The position numbers were made by a program, and so were the translations under genes. Positions 25,103-38,724 of a DNA stretch of 64,000 bases are shown here, in pieces. The stretch is taken from the NCBI RefSeq assembly GCF_910592395.1, contig NC_088318.1:18290349-18354348 (forward strand), written 5' to 3'. The notes under the pieces are model-generated. The model saw only the letters and a list, made by a program, of their open reading frames with translations, had not been told where the DNA came from and ran no database searches. Origin of the DNA: Lineus longissimus. Lineage: Eukaryota > Nemertea > Pilidiophora > Heteronemertea > Lineidae. Position 1 is the first letter of the stretch; each line of letters opens with the position of its first letter.

Positions 25103-25697
25103 CATCATGAGGAAATCAAGGGTTAATGTTGGTTTCACCGGCCTTGCACACACATAAGAGTGTTGAGAAGTTTAAGTATGTAAAAGTATCACATTTCCTT
25201 TAGAAATTTGGATGGATAAGAAATAGTTTGGTCTCTTTTAGTACAATATGTCTTTCTTTAAGTATAAACTGTTGCTGAAAACAAAATGTTGCAACATGAA
25301 AAGTTTCAAATTCTTATTTTGTTATTTTTCTGCCATTTCATCCCGCAGTACTAAGAATCTTCAGTTTTGGCCTGAGCTGCTCCTGTGTACAGGTTGTGCA
25401 TGCTGTGCAAATGTCATTCTAACTTGCTCGGGGAGCTTCACATTTCAGAATATCGGTTTTTATTGTCTTTGTAATCCTCTACCGCTGAAGCATTCTCCAA
25501 AGCAGAGGTGATATTCAAGCATATTATCGATAAATAGTTCCGGTCATGCGCAAGGAGGGTGCCGCTGAACAGCATTGTTCATCATGCGCCATCTTGAGGG
25601 ATACATTGTAACCAAATCGATTTAGCCAGGCTCCTTGTCATTGGCCTCTTGTGCAGGGCCGTAGAAGCGAACATTAACCCCTGATTTCCTCAGAATG
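25103..25697. mobile_element. 595-bp segment bounded by 47-bp inverted repeats
   Basis: The left arm 25103-25149 (CATCATGAGGAAATCAAGGG...) and the right arm 25651-25697 are reverse complements at about 39 of 47 positions. The arm sequence belongs to a palindromic repeat family also present at 28251-28360 and 34715-34784. The interior has no transposase. It could be one non-autonomous element or two separate copies in opposite orientation. Confidence 0.6.
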
Positions 25698-28250
25698 TGT
25701 CATTGGCAGAGGCATTAGACGACAACTAGGCCTATGTATTTTGTTATAGGGAAAGACACTTCCATTTTTTAAGTCATATGTTTTTTGATATCGTGTGTAT
25801 CCCTAATGCAGTGGTGGGTCCAGAAAATTGTGAAAGGGGAACGGTCCATCTATGAAAACGAAGAGGTCTGGAGGGCAAAAATCGACTGCTTTTCGACTTA
25901 ATACGCCACTAAGTCATGGTGTGCTCATTGTATAATCGTTTGGCCTGGATGTGCTGCTGCGTGAGTGTGTAAAAACTTTTGTGTGTCCATCTATATCTCA
26001 AAAGGTGATTATGTGCGTGAATAAGCCACGGATGAGTGAGATTGTACGAGTTGAACAACACCAAACAAATCAAAACATGTCTTAACCATTCCAAAGTCAC
26101 AACGGAATCAGTAATTACAATTACGCAAGTGACCGAGGTGTTATTCGCATCTGAATTGGGATATTGAATCCTGTCGTGAACATTATACGCTTGTAGCTGA
26201 GGATTATCTCATCCATCAATTGGGGAAGGCTGAATCAGTGACCCAGCGATGAGTGGCGTAATGATACAAGCAGGGTTATTCATAATACCGAGACAATGAA
26301 CATGTTATCATAAGTGAGGTGTGACATTAGAAAGTGACCACGGTTGAACAGTTCTTATGGTCGAATATTTAGGCGTAGGCCTTCAGCAGTCAGTTGAGGG
26401 TTAATCATTAAAATTCCTTCTCCCGACAGATAATGACTACCATGCACCCAGAAGATGGAACAGGAAACCTTACTGTTCGATTATTTCACATTACCAGTAG
26501 CTTGGAACTATCAAGAGCAGCTCGCTATCAGTTATATGACTGACGGTGCCGATACAGCATAGACATGACGCCTAATTAATCGGTAATTGGCACTGATTGC
26601 GAGAGCATCGGAAGAGCCCTCGTGTAATGCCTTTCAACTCTTACAAACCACATTAACCCCGCGCCTTACAAAATAAATAATGAATGTAGTTATCAAATAG
26701 TCATCTTTATGTTGAAGAAGCAATTCTGACTAAGATTTGACGAACAGCCAAGTCGGTACAAATACAGTCATAGGTCTTACATAATGTGAATTCCTGAGGA
26801 GTATAATTTGCTTACTAAGAGTTTAAATGTTATGTGAGATGACTACTGGTAGTATGAATGTTGGTATGAGAGTGGTTGGAAATTGATTTGGTCAGGAAAC
26901 GTCAAACTACACGTGGAGGGCTAATCATGGTTGGTCAGCGTTGCTTTTCCAATCAGATTTCTTCAGTTTCTTTGTTACAGATATCTAAGTTTTTCTTCTA
27001 TTTTGACTCTTTTCTGCATGTAATTGAATGATGTGTCGATTGAATGAGTGAATGAGTGAAGCACGTTGTTTGATTGTCCATGAAGAAATGATCAATTGCG
27101 AACAATTGACTTATGTGGTAGCAAGTACATGTATCTGGTTTGCCCTTAAAAACCATGTCATTCTAACCTTGCATTCTAACGTTATATACGTTATATACGA
27201 TCGTGACGTCACTGGTCGTGATTCTCTGGACAACATATTGAATTTCAATGTGATCTTTTTTTATCTTGATTGTTTCTGTATTGTCATGACGAGTCTTATG
27301 AGATGAGTTCCTTTTTTCATTTTGACGTGAAGCGCAAGTCTTTTACCGATCATTTTGACACAGGCAAAAGCCTTCATTAGGGCAACTCCTATGAATAGTA
27401 CTAAAATAATTTCAACCAACATTTTCTGTGTAAGTGGTAACAGACAGTCAAAAATGCTTCCAAAGTGCTCATTTCTGTGATAAATTCGATGTAGAAGTTA
27501 TTTTTTATATGAAACGAAAATGAATACTAAATTTCGTGATTTGTAAATAGGGAGAGTTCAAAATTGTCAAATTATCTGTCATTTTAATTCTTTGTGATGA
27601 CATAAAAACCCACCAGAAAATGTTGGCGTGGCTACAGGCGATATTCAATTTCGCTATTTAACTGTGATACTACAATGTATAACTTTATAAATATCTTTCA
27701 AGCAAAACTCTATTATTCAAGATTTGTCAAAATATAAATTTTATCTGAACGAAAAGCAGGTTCAGGTTTTTCTGATGTATGGCTGAAATTGGCAATGGAA
27801 AACGTCGAAAAAATTTTTTCACACCTTTTGTACGATTTTTAAACCTGCGTTACGATTTGTACATTGTCTTGTACATTGTTACGTGTAAATATAATCATTT
27901 ATATATGTACATGTAAGCATATTTGTTATAAGTGTTCTTATAAATAATGATTAAATATAAGTCCACTTTCCAAAATAAATGTGTCACGGTTTTTATATTT
28001 TTGTTTCGACTTCTTCTATCATGCTGCGATGCCAAACTCTGCATATATATTAGCCCAAGTCACAGACAGTCGCCCACTGAGAGTCACGACGACCGAGAGC
28101 AAACAGATCCATTGGTTGGAGCCGGTGTCCATGAATTTCTGTCGGTGCCTCGATCATCATGATCATTTCCTTCGCTTCGCATTCCTGGGTCCGCCCCTGC
28201 AGACCATGCATCGAGTGGCGGAGTATTGAAAACTCAGTACTGATTGTACG
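25698..28250. other. non-coding stretch with transposon-like fragments
   Basis: Near 25806 a sequence CAGTGGTGGGTCCAGAAAAT followed by GGGGAACGG resembles the ends of hAT-like non-autonomous elements, from memory of such termini. A palindromic CRE occurs at 27204-27211, preceded by a GTTATATAC direct repeat. No gene is supported. Confidence 0.35.
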
Positions 28251-28360
28251 CATCATGAGGAAATCAGGGGTCAATGTCGTCTCTATGGCCGACCGGCCCT
28301 GCACATAAACATTGAACATTTACCCCCCCCCCCCCCCCCACCACCACTTCCTCAGGATGG
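28251..28360. repeat. palindromic dispersed repeat with poly-C centre
   Basis: This begins CATCATGAGGAAATCAGGGG and ends CTTCCTCAGGATG, so the ends are reverse-complementary. A 17-base C homopolymer lies at 28323-28339. It is a member of the same family as the copies at 25.1-25.7 kb and 34.7 kb. Confidence 0.65.
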
Positions 28361-31300
28361 GTTATATGAGGATTCACATTCATGGGTCGATCGCCAACCA
28401 CCATCTGATATATAGACTCAACATAAAAGAATCGTTGACAGTTTATTAAAAAAGGTATCCAGACTATATATATGTAAGGTGTCAGGTGTTATCCCTCTCT
28501 CTTTCTCATGATTACCAGGGATGTCAGTCGGCTAGCCAGCCCAGAGTTCAACATGAACGTGCAGTGCAGGTTATCAAGTGCGTCAGATCGTTGTCGCTCG
28601 ATATTAGGCAGGATTCGCGAACCTTATAAAGGGTTACGAATGACGAAGCACCAATGGACGTCGTATTGGACCAGATGGTACACCCCGTCCCGGGCTGGTA
28701 GATTGGTCCACCAATGCATGGATGGTAGGGACCAGTGGGTTAAATGTTCAAAAGTATGTTCCGAAGATGTTCAGAATCAACTGATTATACATGTATGTAA
28801 ATGTATAAAAAACCACTTAACGACCACATGTTGCTGTCGAATACTCAGTAAGTATGTTATTATGTCAGGAAGGTGTTTCAAGCTGCTGCCAAGTGGCATC
28901 TTTGTTTAGGCCCCCGCAAGGTATTCTTCAAAGTAGGTCTAATACCCAAGCATAATATGATACCTCCATGTGTGTAAACGATGATAAGAGTACGTGTACA
29001 TGTATATACCTTTGAGCAATGCAAGTTACGAAAAGCCAGACAAGATGGTTGCTGATAGGACCTAATGGGAGCTGATAGGAAGTCTGATCTCTCCAATGCA
29101 ACATGATAATTTCTGCAAAAAAGAGAGAAAATATGTCGTACAGATTTTGAAAAGTGTACCAAGTGATGCACGAGTCGGCGCACGTGGCCGACAACTCTGG
29201 ACGAAGTAGTACCGAAAATGTTTGGCATCGTGTCTCCCCCTCACGGAACGTACAGGAAGAAGATGACAAAATTGCCTTCATCGATGCATTAATTTAATAT
29301 ATAGGTCTACAGATGGCATTGCTGATGCCATCGCGGCGCGAAAGTCATTTAACCATTCAAAAGACATCCAGACATAACCAGTGGTTTTCAATATATTTAC
29401 TCCGCCTCTCGATATTTCAAGCGATGCAGGAGTATCAAAAACCTGTATCTCAGGAAGATGTCCGTCCGGTGAACAAAATAATACAATGTTCAGGCAAGGG
29501 GCCTATACTCCCTGGGCAGGCCATTGATGTTGAGTTCTTGGTTTTCAGTCTTTTTGGAAGATTCTCTGCACGAATGATAGACGAAACTGTCAATTAATGA
29601 TCAGATGGGGACTATCCCATACACACTTCGTACATCGCCCTTTTACCTATTCGCAAGGCTTGCGAAACCTGTCTAATTTATTTCCATACCCGTAGCTCAG
29701 AACGTGTGTACAATGTGTGTATGCTGCTCTACCAATTTTTGACAATGTCAGTCAGCTGATTCAATCACAGAACAAAAGACTATCACCAAGCTTATAAAAA
29801 ACAAAACAAATTGACAATAAAGTCCGGACGGAATGGTGTAATGTGCCCGGATGGTGTGACGGCAACTGTATTGTCTTCAGTCCCGGTTGATTTGAACGCC
29901 AGTCTTGGTGTGTGAACTGCGGAGAACACCGCGGGAACACTTTCTCTGATTTCAAACAGAAAATCCCTTCAATATTTTGGAAGTTAAGTCAAAACAGAAG
30001 GTAAGGTTCATATCCTCGCTTTGATAATGGTGGGATCGATTGGTTTCAACAGGTTTTTAATGCTGTATGAGAGTTGTGCGCTCGGCGGGAAAGAACTGCG
30101 GAGTTAGAAATGTCAGTCGCAAGTCAGATCACGTTAGTCCACGGATCGTGTACATTACTGTACTTCATGTAAAGCAGTCATCTCTATAATCATCTGTCGT
30201 CCCAACATACTAACGGCCCTATATGATGATGATGATGGTCTCGATTCGGAGCAGGGTCATGTACGGCTGATATCTTCTTTATGCCATTACTTGTGTTCTG
30301 TCCTGCAATGAAGTACGGTATTGAAGGTTTGTCTTGTTAGACAGGTTCATATTCACCTCAACCACTTGCAATAAATCAATGAACTGTGAAAATGAGAAGC
30401 CACTGAGGCTGTCAATGATAACGACCTTTGCTTGTGCTACATACATTCGAGGGTAGCTCCTATTAAAGTCAAAGCAGTGACACTCTCCATTCAAGTGGAG
30501 TGTGGTACATAGGTAGGACCTGTGTATATGTATGACTGGATGGAGTTGTGACCTCCAAACCCTGTGTGTGTCATATCATACAATGTAAAATGCTTCTGAG
30601 ACACTCACTCTAAAAGCAATGTCCTTTTTTCATCTGCAGGGTCTTCCCGTGACTCACCCCGGCATCCTCCCATCGATGTTTTCAAGACGCCTGTCCTTCT
30701 CCTACCCACTTGACAAGACCATCATGATGGTGACTGAAAATAAACCTGGACCAATAAAGACTGGTGAAAAAGCACGATGAACAGGTGTAACAGATATAAA
30801 TGTCCTCAGAAGAGAGTGTTCCAGGGATGAATGATTGCTTTAAAGCGTTTTTAATCTCTGATTTATCAAATGCCACAGGTCTCAGAAGAACAATACCATC
30901 TTCGCTACACTGAATGAGGATACTTTTTCAGGGAAGCATTTCTATGTGCCACAATGGGATACGAAACCATTATTATGACAATAACCTTGCGAAAGACGAC
31001 TTACCGCATCACTGAGTAATTTATCATTGCGCAAAAGTAATTCATATCAATACGCACAATAAGATTCGATCAAATGTCGGTTATTCAAAGGCTGTGACCA
31101 GAAAATATATTTTAAGTGTAAAAAAATAAATTGATTTTATCTACTTTGATATTTTTGTTGGCTGTTTATATCAATATTTCAGATAACTGTGGATCTACAT
31201 TTTTGAAGGACAAAATTCGGGACAACAAAACATTGAAACCAGATTTGCATCGACGCCATTTTATGGTTTTCTCCACGTTCGAAAGAATTTTACACTGAAC

Positions 31301-32580
31301 GAAATTTATATATTTGCAATGCTGACGACCTTCGCAGACATTCTAACTTTCTGATTAAATAACCAGGTAATGTATAGACTACATTGGATGCACACTCTTT
31401 GTTCGAACGAATGTAAGTTTGCAGAAATCTTGTTTTGAATATGGGCAATCTGGAAACATGAGCTCGGTTTCCCGATTTCTGCTAACGTCGACAAAACTTG
31501 GGCGAAAAAATGTCTCGGATCTCTGCCGTGATGGAGTATTTCATCGTCTGAACACTGTGCACCACACTTGTATTACATATAGTTATTGTTCATAATATTT
31601 GTGGCGGATTTGGCAAATTGTTAGGTGGTGATTTCGTGTTGTTTCTGACTGCCAGAGGCAAGGGGAGGCCGCAGACTTGCGCCAGACAATGTCGGTCACG
31701 TGACTTTTAGAATGGTTTCTGATTGGTCGTCATTACATGTACTACCGGGGTATACTAAAGAGACAGCTAGTCAGCCACACCCTTTGGCGGTGCCTGTATC
31801 AGTAATTTTCTAAACACCTTCAATTTTAATTATCAATACCATCTCGGCTCATTCATTGCGTTGGCATTGGCCATAACTTTATTGATTCATCTCAGCCAGG
31901 GTGCAAAAGTATGTTACAAGTCATTGCGGCGTGACGACGCTGACTGAAGAATTCACTGCCACCTTTTTGCCGCTCCATTTTACACTTCTGGGCCTGTCAT
32001 GGCTCTACACTACAGTTTATAAAATGTAAAGCTCAGAGTCCAGTGCTTGGTGTTACCACAAGGCCAGCCACACTGATACCCAATGTGCAAATCCTCTTTA
32101 ACACACGACAGCCACTCGCAAGCATCAGGACCATTTCACTGGCCTGTAAAAGGACATGACTTGACTTGTGAACAGCGCTTACTTTTGAGGTGATTTGTGT
32201 GAATGTGGCTCAGTCTTATCTGTGATACTCTGTGACACTGATACTCGCATAGAAAAGTTGGTCAGTTCTTGATAATGTGGCTGATGTAGCTGTGCATTTC
32301 CTCGGATATAGATTTCAATATTGCCGTAATTTGTTGTCAGTTATTCATAACACTACAGACCCTTTTTGTCCGTGCCATAGCATTTACTGTCTCGGGTGTT
32401 TTGTTTGAACTAAACCAGTGAATCCATTTTTTGAGAAGACCGTGAGTGATGGTCTTTGACATCAACATCTAACAACGAGTAACGGACTGAGACTGTTAAA
32501 TCGTAATTCTTTTCATTTCAATTACCTGACAGTTTTGGTAAATTGTTTATGCTGCAAAGAAGAACTTTTATTGACTTGTG
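28361..32580. other. non-coding, nothing recognised
   Basis: The longest open frame (28508-28909, 133 codons) has no domain I recognise and no splice-site support. No RNA gene or strong repeat was seen. Confidence 0.4.
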
Positions 32581-32648
32581 TTGTATTAATGCAAGCTACA
32601 ATGTAGCTTGCATTAATACAAATGTTTTACATGTAGTCTACATGTAAA
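32581..32648. repeat. two back-to-back perfect hairpins
   Basis: A 41-bp palindrome has 20-nt arms (TTGTATTAATGCAAGCTACA) around a single base at 32601 and ends at 32621. A few bases further on, a second palindrome of 23 bp has 11-nt arms (TTTACATGTAG) around one base at 32637. Both are perfect. Confidence 0.9.
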
Positions 32649-34050
32649 GCAGTTTGACTGTGAGTGTGATCTTGACAACTTGAACAACGAAATACGACTT
32701 ACTGACTGTTGAAGTATGAACATTGATGACGAAGAGAGTAGTTACCTTACTCGACAAGACTCCCAAGTACAGCAATGTACAGCACTCGTTTTCTTTCGAC
32801 TAAAGAACAGAAAGAAGTTAAAGGAATGCTACTGGACAAGGGCGACATCATTGATCCAGAAAACCTGCTCGCATAACATGTTATTGTAGAATAGCTGATT
32901 CAGATATCAATAAGCTCAAAAGAAACCTTTTCGATAGTGCAGTTTAATCCGTTAGCTTTGGGGTCTAGCTGTTTTAGTGTTCTACATGTATCTTCCGAAT
33001 GTCAACAAGCTTTAAAAACCGTTTTTGCTAGTTCGGTTGTTCAGTTCGTGTAATTTGGGGTCTAGTGGGCACTCTTCCTCTGCTTCTGAATCAAGGGGAA
33101 AGTACAGATTCAGTTTGGTTTTAACCGAGTGAAAACATGACAATTAAAGACATGAATCATTTTCGTCCCTCAAAGTTCTTGGGAAAATTTCTAATACCTG
33201 CAGGTCTGCACCAACTTTAGACAATAAAGTAAAAAATATCGAAGAAGATTGTATACTTTCATAATCATGACTCGAGTGATCTATCGTTGGAGACAAAACC
33301 AAAGTTACAAAGTTACATGTTAAATCAAAAAGAGGAACAACAAAGGCTGTTGATGTGATGTATTGTAAATGTTTGGCATGAAACGAGATAGCATTTTGCA
33401 CTGTACATGTCATTGAATTGATGGTTTCTTGAGGAAAACTTGACATTCAAAGTCATTGATTCACCTTTTCATCAAACCTACCTAAGAACATAAACCTGTC
33501 AATAAAAGTTAAAGCCTCTTACTTTAACCTATAGTAATACAAATGCAATGGTTTCTAAATGATCAAGTAAAAGTGTTTTCAAAGAAGTGCAGCATGCGCA
33601 TTGCAGTGTGAAGAAGATGGACCGTTCTGAGATGTTTTGAGAAGATCAGCAAACTTTGGCCCTTGGCCTTGAGGATCAATCAAGCTACACCTACTGGGTA
33701 TTTTCATGTCTTGTGGATTTAACGTGGACTAAGAAGGAGTTAGCTCTGGTGTTGAAGTGTGTCAGTATACCCTGGCACTTGCTGAATGCAGCAGGTCTCG
33801 TGACTGTCGTGTAGAGAACATTTCACTTCATGTACTCCACCAAGTTCAATGGTCTTCCAAGATGGTGTGCTTTAATATTCGAGATTACAACAATGCAGAC
33901 TCAGAACCAGCACCGAGCAGCACTTCTCGCGGATGGGCATGTTTTTAGGCAGCAGCGAAAAGAACAAGTTGAAGAATGACTTGACTAAAGCAGCAGTCTT
34001 GCAGAGGAAGGAACCGTGAGTCGCTAACTTGTCACCAATTCACAGGTCTG
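32649..34050. other. non-coding, nothing recognised
   Basis: Only short open frames without recognisable content. Confidence 0.4.
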
Positions 34051-34383
34051 TTGCATTGGCTTTTGTTGCATCATGTTCCAAAATGCACTTGGATGGCTTC
34101 GTCCCCCACCTCCTATGGGGATGGTTGTCATCTTGGGCAGCAGTGGCATTCAAAATCTGAGGAATTGTTTCAGGAGCTATCCATAAATCATTTACAACAG
34201 CTTTGTTCCCCAAGCGCATCACCTTCATCTTCATAATCTGAACAAAGAGGCCGCAAATGTAATGGATGGCTCCAGTACCCTGTTATTGAAGAGTTGTCTG
34301 GCAAATTTTCGACTCTTAAACATGATTTTCGTTTCAAGGATTTGGAAGTGAAAATCTTGGTCATGTTTGTGCGCATGGCTTAA
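34051..34383 (+). pseudogene. possible decayed coding fragment, one in-frame stop
   Basis: A single frame runs 111 codons with one internal TAA at 34234-34236. Both sides of the stop read like protein: upstream SKSEELFQELSINHLQQ then a Ser/Pro-rich stretch, downstream RGRKCNGWLQYPVIEELSG then KFSTLKHDFRFKDLEVKILV. The composition is more protein-like than surrounding frames, but I do not recognise the family. It could be a decayed transposon ORF, a processed pseudogene or chance. Confidence 0.25.
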
Positions 34384-37300
34384 ACATTAAACCAACAAAA
34401 ATCTCTTTAGTTTTAAAACTTTCTTGGTTGACAACTGAAGGACAAGAGCAACACTTTTCCTCAGAATAAATTGGCCAAAGTCAAGTTAATTTAATCAACC
34501 TTTATTTCTTTGCTTCAGGTGGGTCAGCTATTTTGTTGGCGTTATTCATTGTATTGTATTGTATTGTATGCAATGCACTATATTTGTTCATTCCTGTGTT
34601 TTAAAAAGCAATGATAGCCCAACTTATGAATATTTAAAACTTAAATGGGGATGTTGTTCTTTTTCGGGTAAATTTGTTAAAGTCTTCTTTAGGGATATTT
34701 CTTGTGTCTATTCTTCCTGAGGAAATCGGGGGTTAACACTAAACGGGGCCGAAGAAGCGAACATTACCCCCTGATTTCCTCTGGATGGTTATTGTATAGG
34801 TGTAGCCTTCAGGCTTCAAATTGACCAGATGCCAAAGTCGTACATTAGTTGACGAAAATGGTAGTTGGATCATCCCACTGACGATGCTTTGACGGAAAAA
34901 AGAAAAACCCGTAAACATTTTGTGTGATAGGAAGAACATGCAGCCGAAGCACAGGTCCACCCACTGACATTAATCAGGACTCTTCCGAAATGCCTTTTTG
35001 GTTTAGCTTGGTCTTTGGGTAGTTAGGAAAACATGGATATGGTATTGTCATGTGGGTGACTTTCAGTGAGGTAACTGTGAACACCCCAAAGAAAGAATTG
35101 TTGTGATGAGAAACGTATGTAGAGGGGTGTTCAAAGTTACCCTATTGTTGAAAGCCCCAATGTGACGTTAGTGCTCCCAAAAATTGTCCGAAAAATAACA
35201 TTTCAGGATTAGTACATGTAATATGATGTATGAACAAGTGTTGTTGGTCGATGAAAGAGCATCTAATAACAGTTGCAAGGCCTTGTGAATTTCATGGCCA
35301 ACTTTTTGGGGTTGCAAGGTACAACACTGCCCCTACCGGTTGCGCCACCATCCTTCCTAAGTTCATTGAAATTGGCCATGAATTCGTAAAATTTACGTAG
35401 AAATTCTACATCTCCGACACCGTATCCGTCCTTGAGGATGACCTTGAAACGAATAACTAGTGTCTTGTAACTCATTGGGGGAGCCATGAGTTATCAAAGC
35501 ATCAGTTTTAGGACACGCGAATGTTGCTGAATGGGAGAGAACAAGTCGTTTAACTCGACCACATACCGTCTTGACCCATCAACTTCAAGTGTTTGACATC
35601 GCAAGAATTCTCCTATGATACAATCAACAGGCACAAGGGGGCCTGGAAGGGGCCACATTACATACAAGCATCACCACACTTAGGCCACGTGTCAAGTTCG
35701 ACGTGGCGGGCAGTTGTTTTGGGGGGTATCAAAAATGATTTTCTCCACTTGTAAAGTTCTGCATTGCATTACCTAGGAGATCATGGGATCATGGGGCCGG
35801 ACCGTTCCGAAAGTAGTTGTCGGAACGTTGAAGGTAGAGTAACTAACACACCCCCGACCCTTCAAGAAGAGTGTAAAAGGGGAAAAGTGGTAACTTTGAC
35901 CCTCTCCCATGAGCTTCATAGCCACCACAGGTTGATAGAAATCGTTTCACGTGCCGTGGCACCCAGAGGCTCGTAGGAGTGCGACAGAGCTGCAACCTTT
36001 CCCTTTTCGATCCTCCCTGGGGGGTCCTGGGACCTTGACCTCTCGCAGACCTTCATTATGATACCCTTATATTAACTTTGAATCCCTTCACTGAGGTGGC
36101 CTTCTCTGTACTAGTCATGTTGCGCAATGGTAGCTCTTCAAACTTTCGCAGTCTTCAACTCGACCCCTTAATACTCGCGTCGCTGTAGAAGCTGGTACTC
36201 GTATTCGTGACATCCACTCCCAGCTAGGGAACTTTTTGGCCACCCACCATACATCATTCAGGGACGTGGATTATTCGCTTTGACCCTGATGCCACTTAAC
36301 TTGGTATTGGCCCACGGGTACTACATTTACATACTTCATTTATTTCTCGAGTTGACACAATATTGGAAAACTGTGTTCCGTGATTATCGCCAATGGTGTC
36401 CGCGCATGCTTATGGGACACTGTCTTCATTGAAGGAGTCATGGCAATAAATGTAAACAACCATAGACCTTTCAAGCTTGTAGTTCATGTAAGAATGATCA
36501 TCATTCACGTACGACCATTTCTTCCAAGTAAGAACCTTTCTGGGACGCGTTGATGACCTTGATTGCACGCACATGGATTACATTTCGCCCTGACGACATC
36601 GGGCACAGACCTGTCCGCGCTGCTGATGTGTTTGGGACTATGGATAGGAGTTTGGGTCAAATTAAGTCATTATGTGATTCATATGTACAGTTAAGGGTTT
36701 GTGTTTGATTCGGTAATGCTGTAATTCTCGTACATCAAACATTTCGACATACATCTTCGTGTAACTTAATAATCTGTGCTACCCAGCTCTTACCTGTCTC
36801 CCTTTAAAAGGGGGAGCCGTTTTATATCTTGATTTAAATTTACTACTCTCTTACTTAGCCTGAGCTGAGACTGCTTTGGAACTGATTGGTTCATGCTGAC
36901 TGCTGACTGACGCAAAACGCGTTGCTCCTTCACGCCCTTGCATAGTGGACCGCAGCAGCCGTCCACGCAGCTGAAGTTAGTGAAATAAAACTTGGGCCTC
37001 TATTGGAAAGCAGCTTTCAATTAAACACAATATCTTTACAGAATATAAATATGCCGTTTGTGAGGTGTCTTGTCAGTTCGCCAAGAAAGTATTTCGGCTC
37101 ATTCAGCGTTCTTAAACTTACCAACGGAGAAACCACGCTCTCGGCTGCCCAGTCAATTTCCACTCTTCTGCAGTAGTACCTGTCATCAAATTGCACACGC
37201 TCATAAAATGGAGAGAGAGAATTCAAATCTAACACATTCTCGCTTTTAGTCACAATTAAGCCCTCCGTGCAGCGATCATGTGCTCTGTGCAGAACGATGT

Positions 37301-38480
37301 ATTGACAACGCGCTGCCCGGAGCTGAGGACCGAAATAAAAACCACAAGACCACGACGACACTTACCAAGACGGCAGTGTACACTGCTGACCAAAACAATT
37401 GTATTTTGAACATGCCATTGTGTTAGCATATCCACATAAGCGTTTAACGCAGCGTATATAGCTGTGACAATTGCATGGCCTTTTCTTCTCTGCATTCGAT
37501 ATTTTACGAAGGTCTTTGTTCATTCATTGAAAAATTGGTGTGAAATAACGAAGATCACTGACGATAATGGGGAGTTTTCGCAAATCCCTGAAACGTCAGT
37601 GTGAACGCCTATCCCGGAGACGCATTACTCCGAACGCAATACTCCGAACACTAAGAACGCTTGGGTTGGGTGATAATCTAAAACTCCGTTAACTTTCAAA
37701 TCATGATGTTCATCAGTAGGCCTATAGTATACTGTTGGTGAATGTACTTGTCAAGGCTAGATACTGGTTCGTGTATATTTTCATCGATTCCGAACAAAGC
37801 CATTGTTATGAATATGGTGGCATGTTTAATATCCCCAGGGTATATAGACTCGCACCGTAATGCAAAATCGATCAAATTGCTTCGTTCGTTCTAAGGTTGT
37901 TACGCATGTTAATCTTCCCGAATACAAAGTACACCATGTATATTACTATCACTTCAAGCCTGGACCACATGCAGCAACTTTCATATTGTTTTTCTGAACC
38001 GTTCCTGAAGCTGTGACTTCCGTCAAACGAGATCACTGTCTGTAGTGAAGCTCACTCCTTGTGTGCAACCGTCTTGACACATGGGTTCCGGGGTCGGGAA
38101 GAGTTCTTAAAGAGGGAGGGCCGTTGCTTGTTTAAAAGTTGGGTATTGGACTGGAGTTACTGGGATAAGGGGGTGCGCAACATCAGCGGCCCGCCTAGCG
38201 CAACAGGGTATTTCTCATCCACATGCTCCCCAACACCGTGTCCCCAACGTGTATTGAAACTAAAGGTTATTACTTATTGTCCCCGAGTGAACAGAATAGG
38301 TCTGCGCATTACAGTTCGGCATTTCTCATATCATCATATCATCAGATCCTCGAATATACCTTTAGGCACGTTTCATTGTTTTGAAAACATCACCATGGTG
38401 ATCACCGCTTATTAATGGTTTCATTGTGATTCGCAATATGTATAGTACATGTGTCGGCTGACGTATCTCACTGTGAATAT
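34384..38480. other. non-coding stretch, one weak minus-strand exon candidate
   Basis: A (TTGTA)n microsatellite lies at about 34550-34569. Minus-strand frames around 37.0-37.5 kb include a stretch starting at an ATG (37495) and ending at a good donor (TTG|GTAAGT near 37366), but the protein is not recognisable. Apart from the palindromic repeat at 34.7 kb, nothing else is supported. Confidence 0.35.
34715..34784. repeat. palindromic dispersed repeat, compact copy
   Basis: The left half CTGAGGAAATCGGGGGTTAA and the right half ending ACCCCCTGATTTCCTCTGG are reverse complements, giving a hairpin of about 70 bp. It belongs to the same family as the elements at 25.1-25.7 kb and 28.25 kb. Confidence 0.7.
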
Positions 38481-38589
38481 AAGTTGATCAAGTACGCTGA
38501 TCCAGAACCGATGTCGTTTTTGGTCAACTAACAAACAGTTATCGCCTGACCAATTGGCCCGATCTACTCTACTTACCAGTTTGGTCAAT

Positions 38590-38724
38590 TGACCAATCGG
38601 CTTTGGGGAGGGGGAGGGCTGACCATCCAGGATGGTTACCTGACCACTTGGATTGGTCAACTTTGGTCACAAGACCGATAGGCTTGGAGTCAACTTTGGT
38701 CACATGAGCAATGGGCTTGGAGAC
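38590..38724. repeat. short direct repeats, 33-bp unit
   Basis: Two adjacent 33-bp copies begin TCAACTTTGGTCACA and end GGCTTGGAG (38659-38724). A more diverged related copy lies upstream near 38580-38610 (GGTCAATTGACCAATCGGCT). Confidence 0.6.

Noticed and set aside
28508-28909. 133-codon plus-strand frame
   Set aside because: The composition looks random, there is no domain, and there are no flanking promoter or splice signals I trust.
35800-36650. possible decayed retrotransposon ORF (frames such as LDPLNTRVAVEAGTRIRDI)
   Set aside because: Open stretches are short, frames shift repeatedly and no reverse transcriptase, recombinase or protease motif was found.
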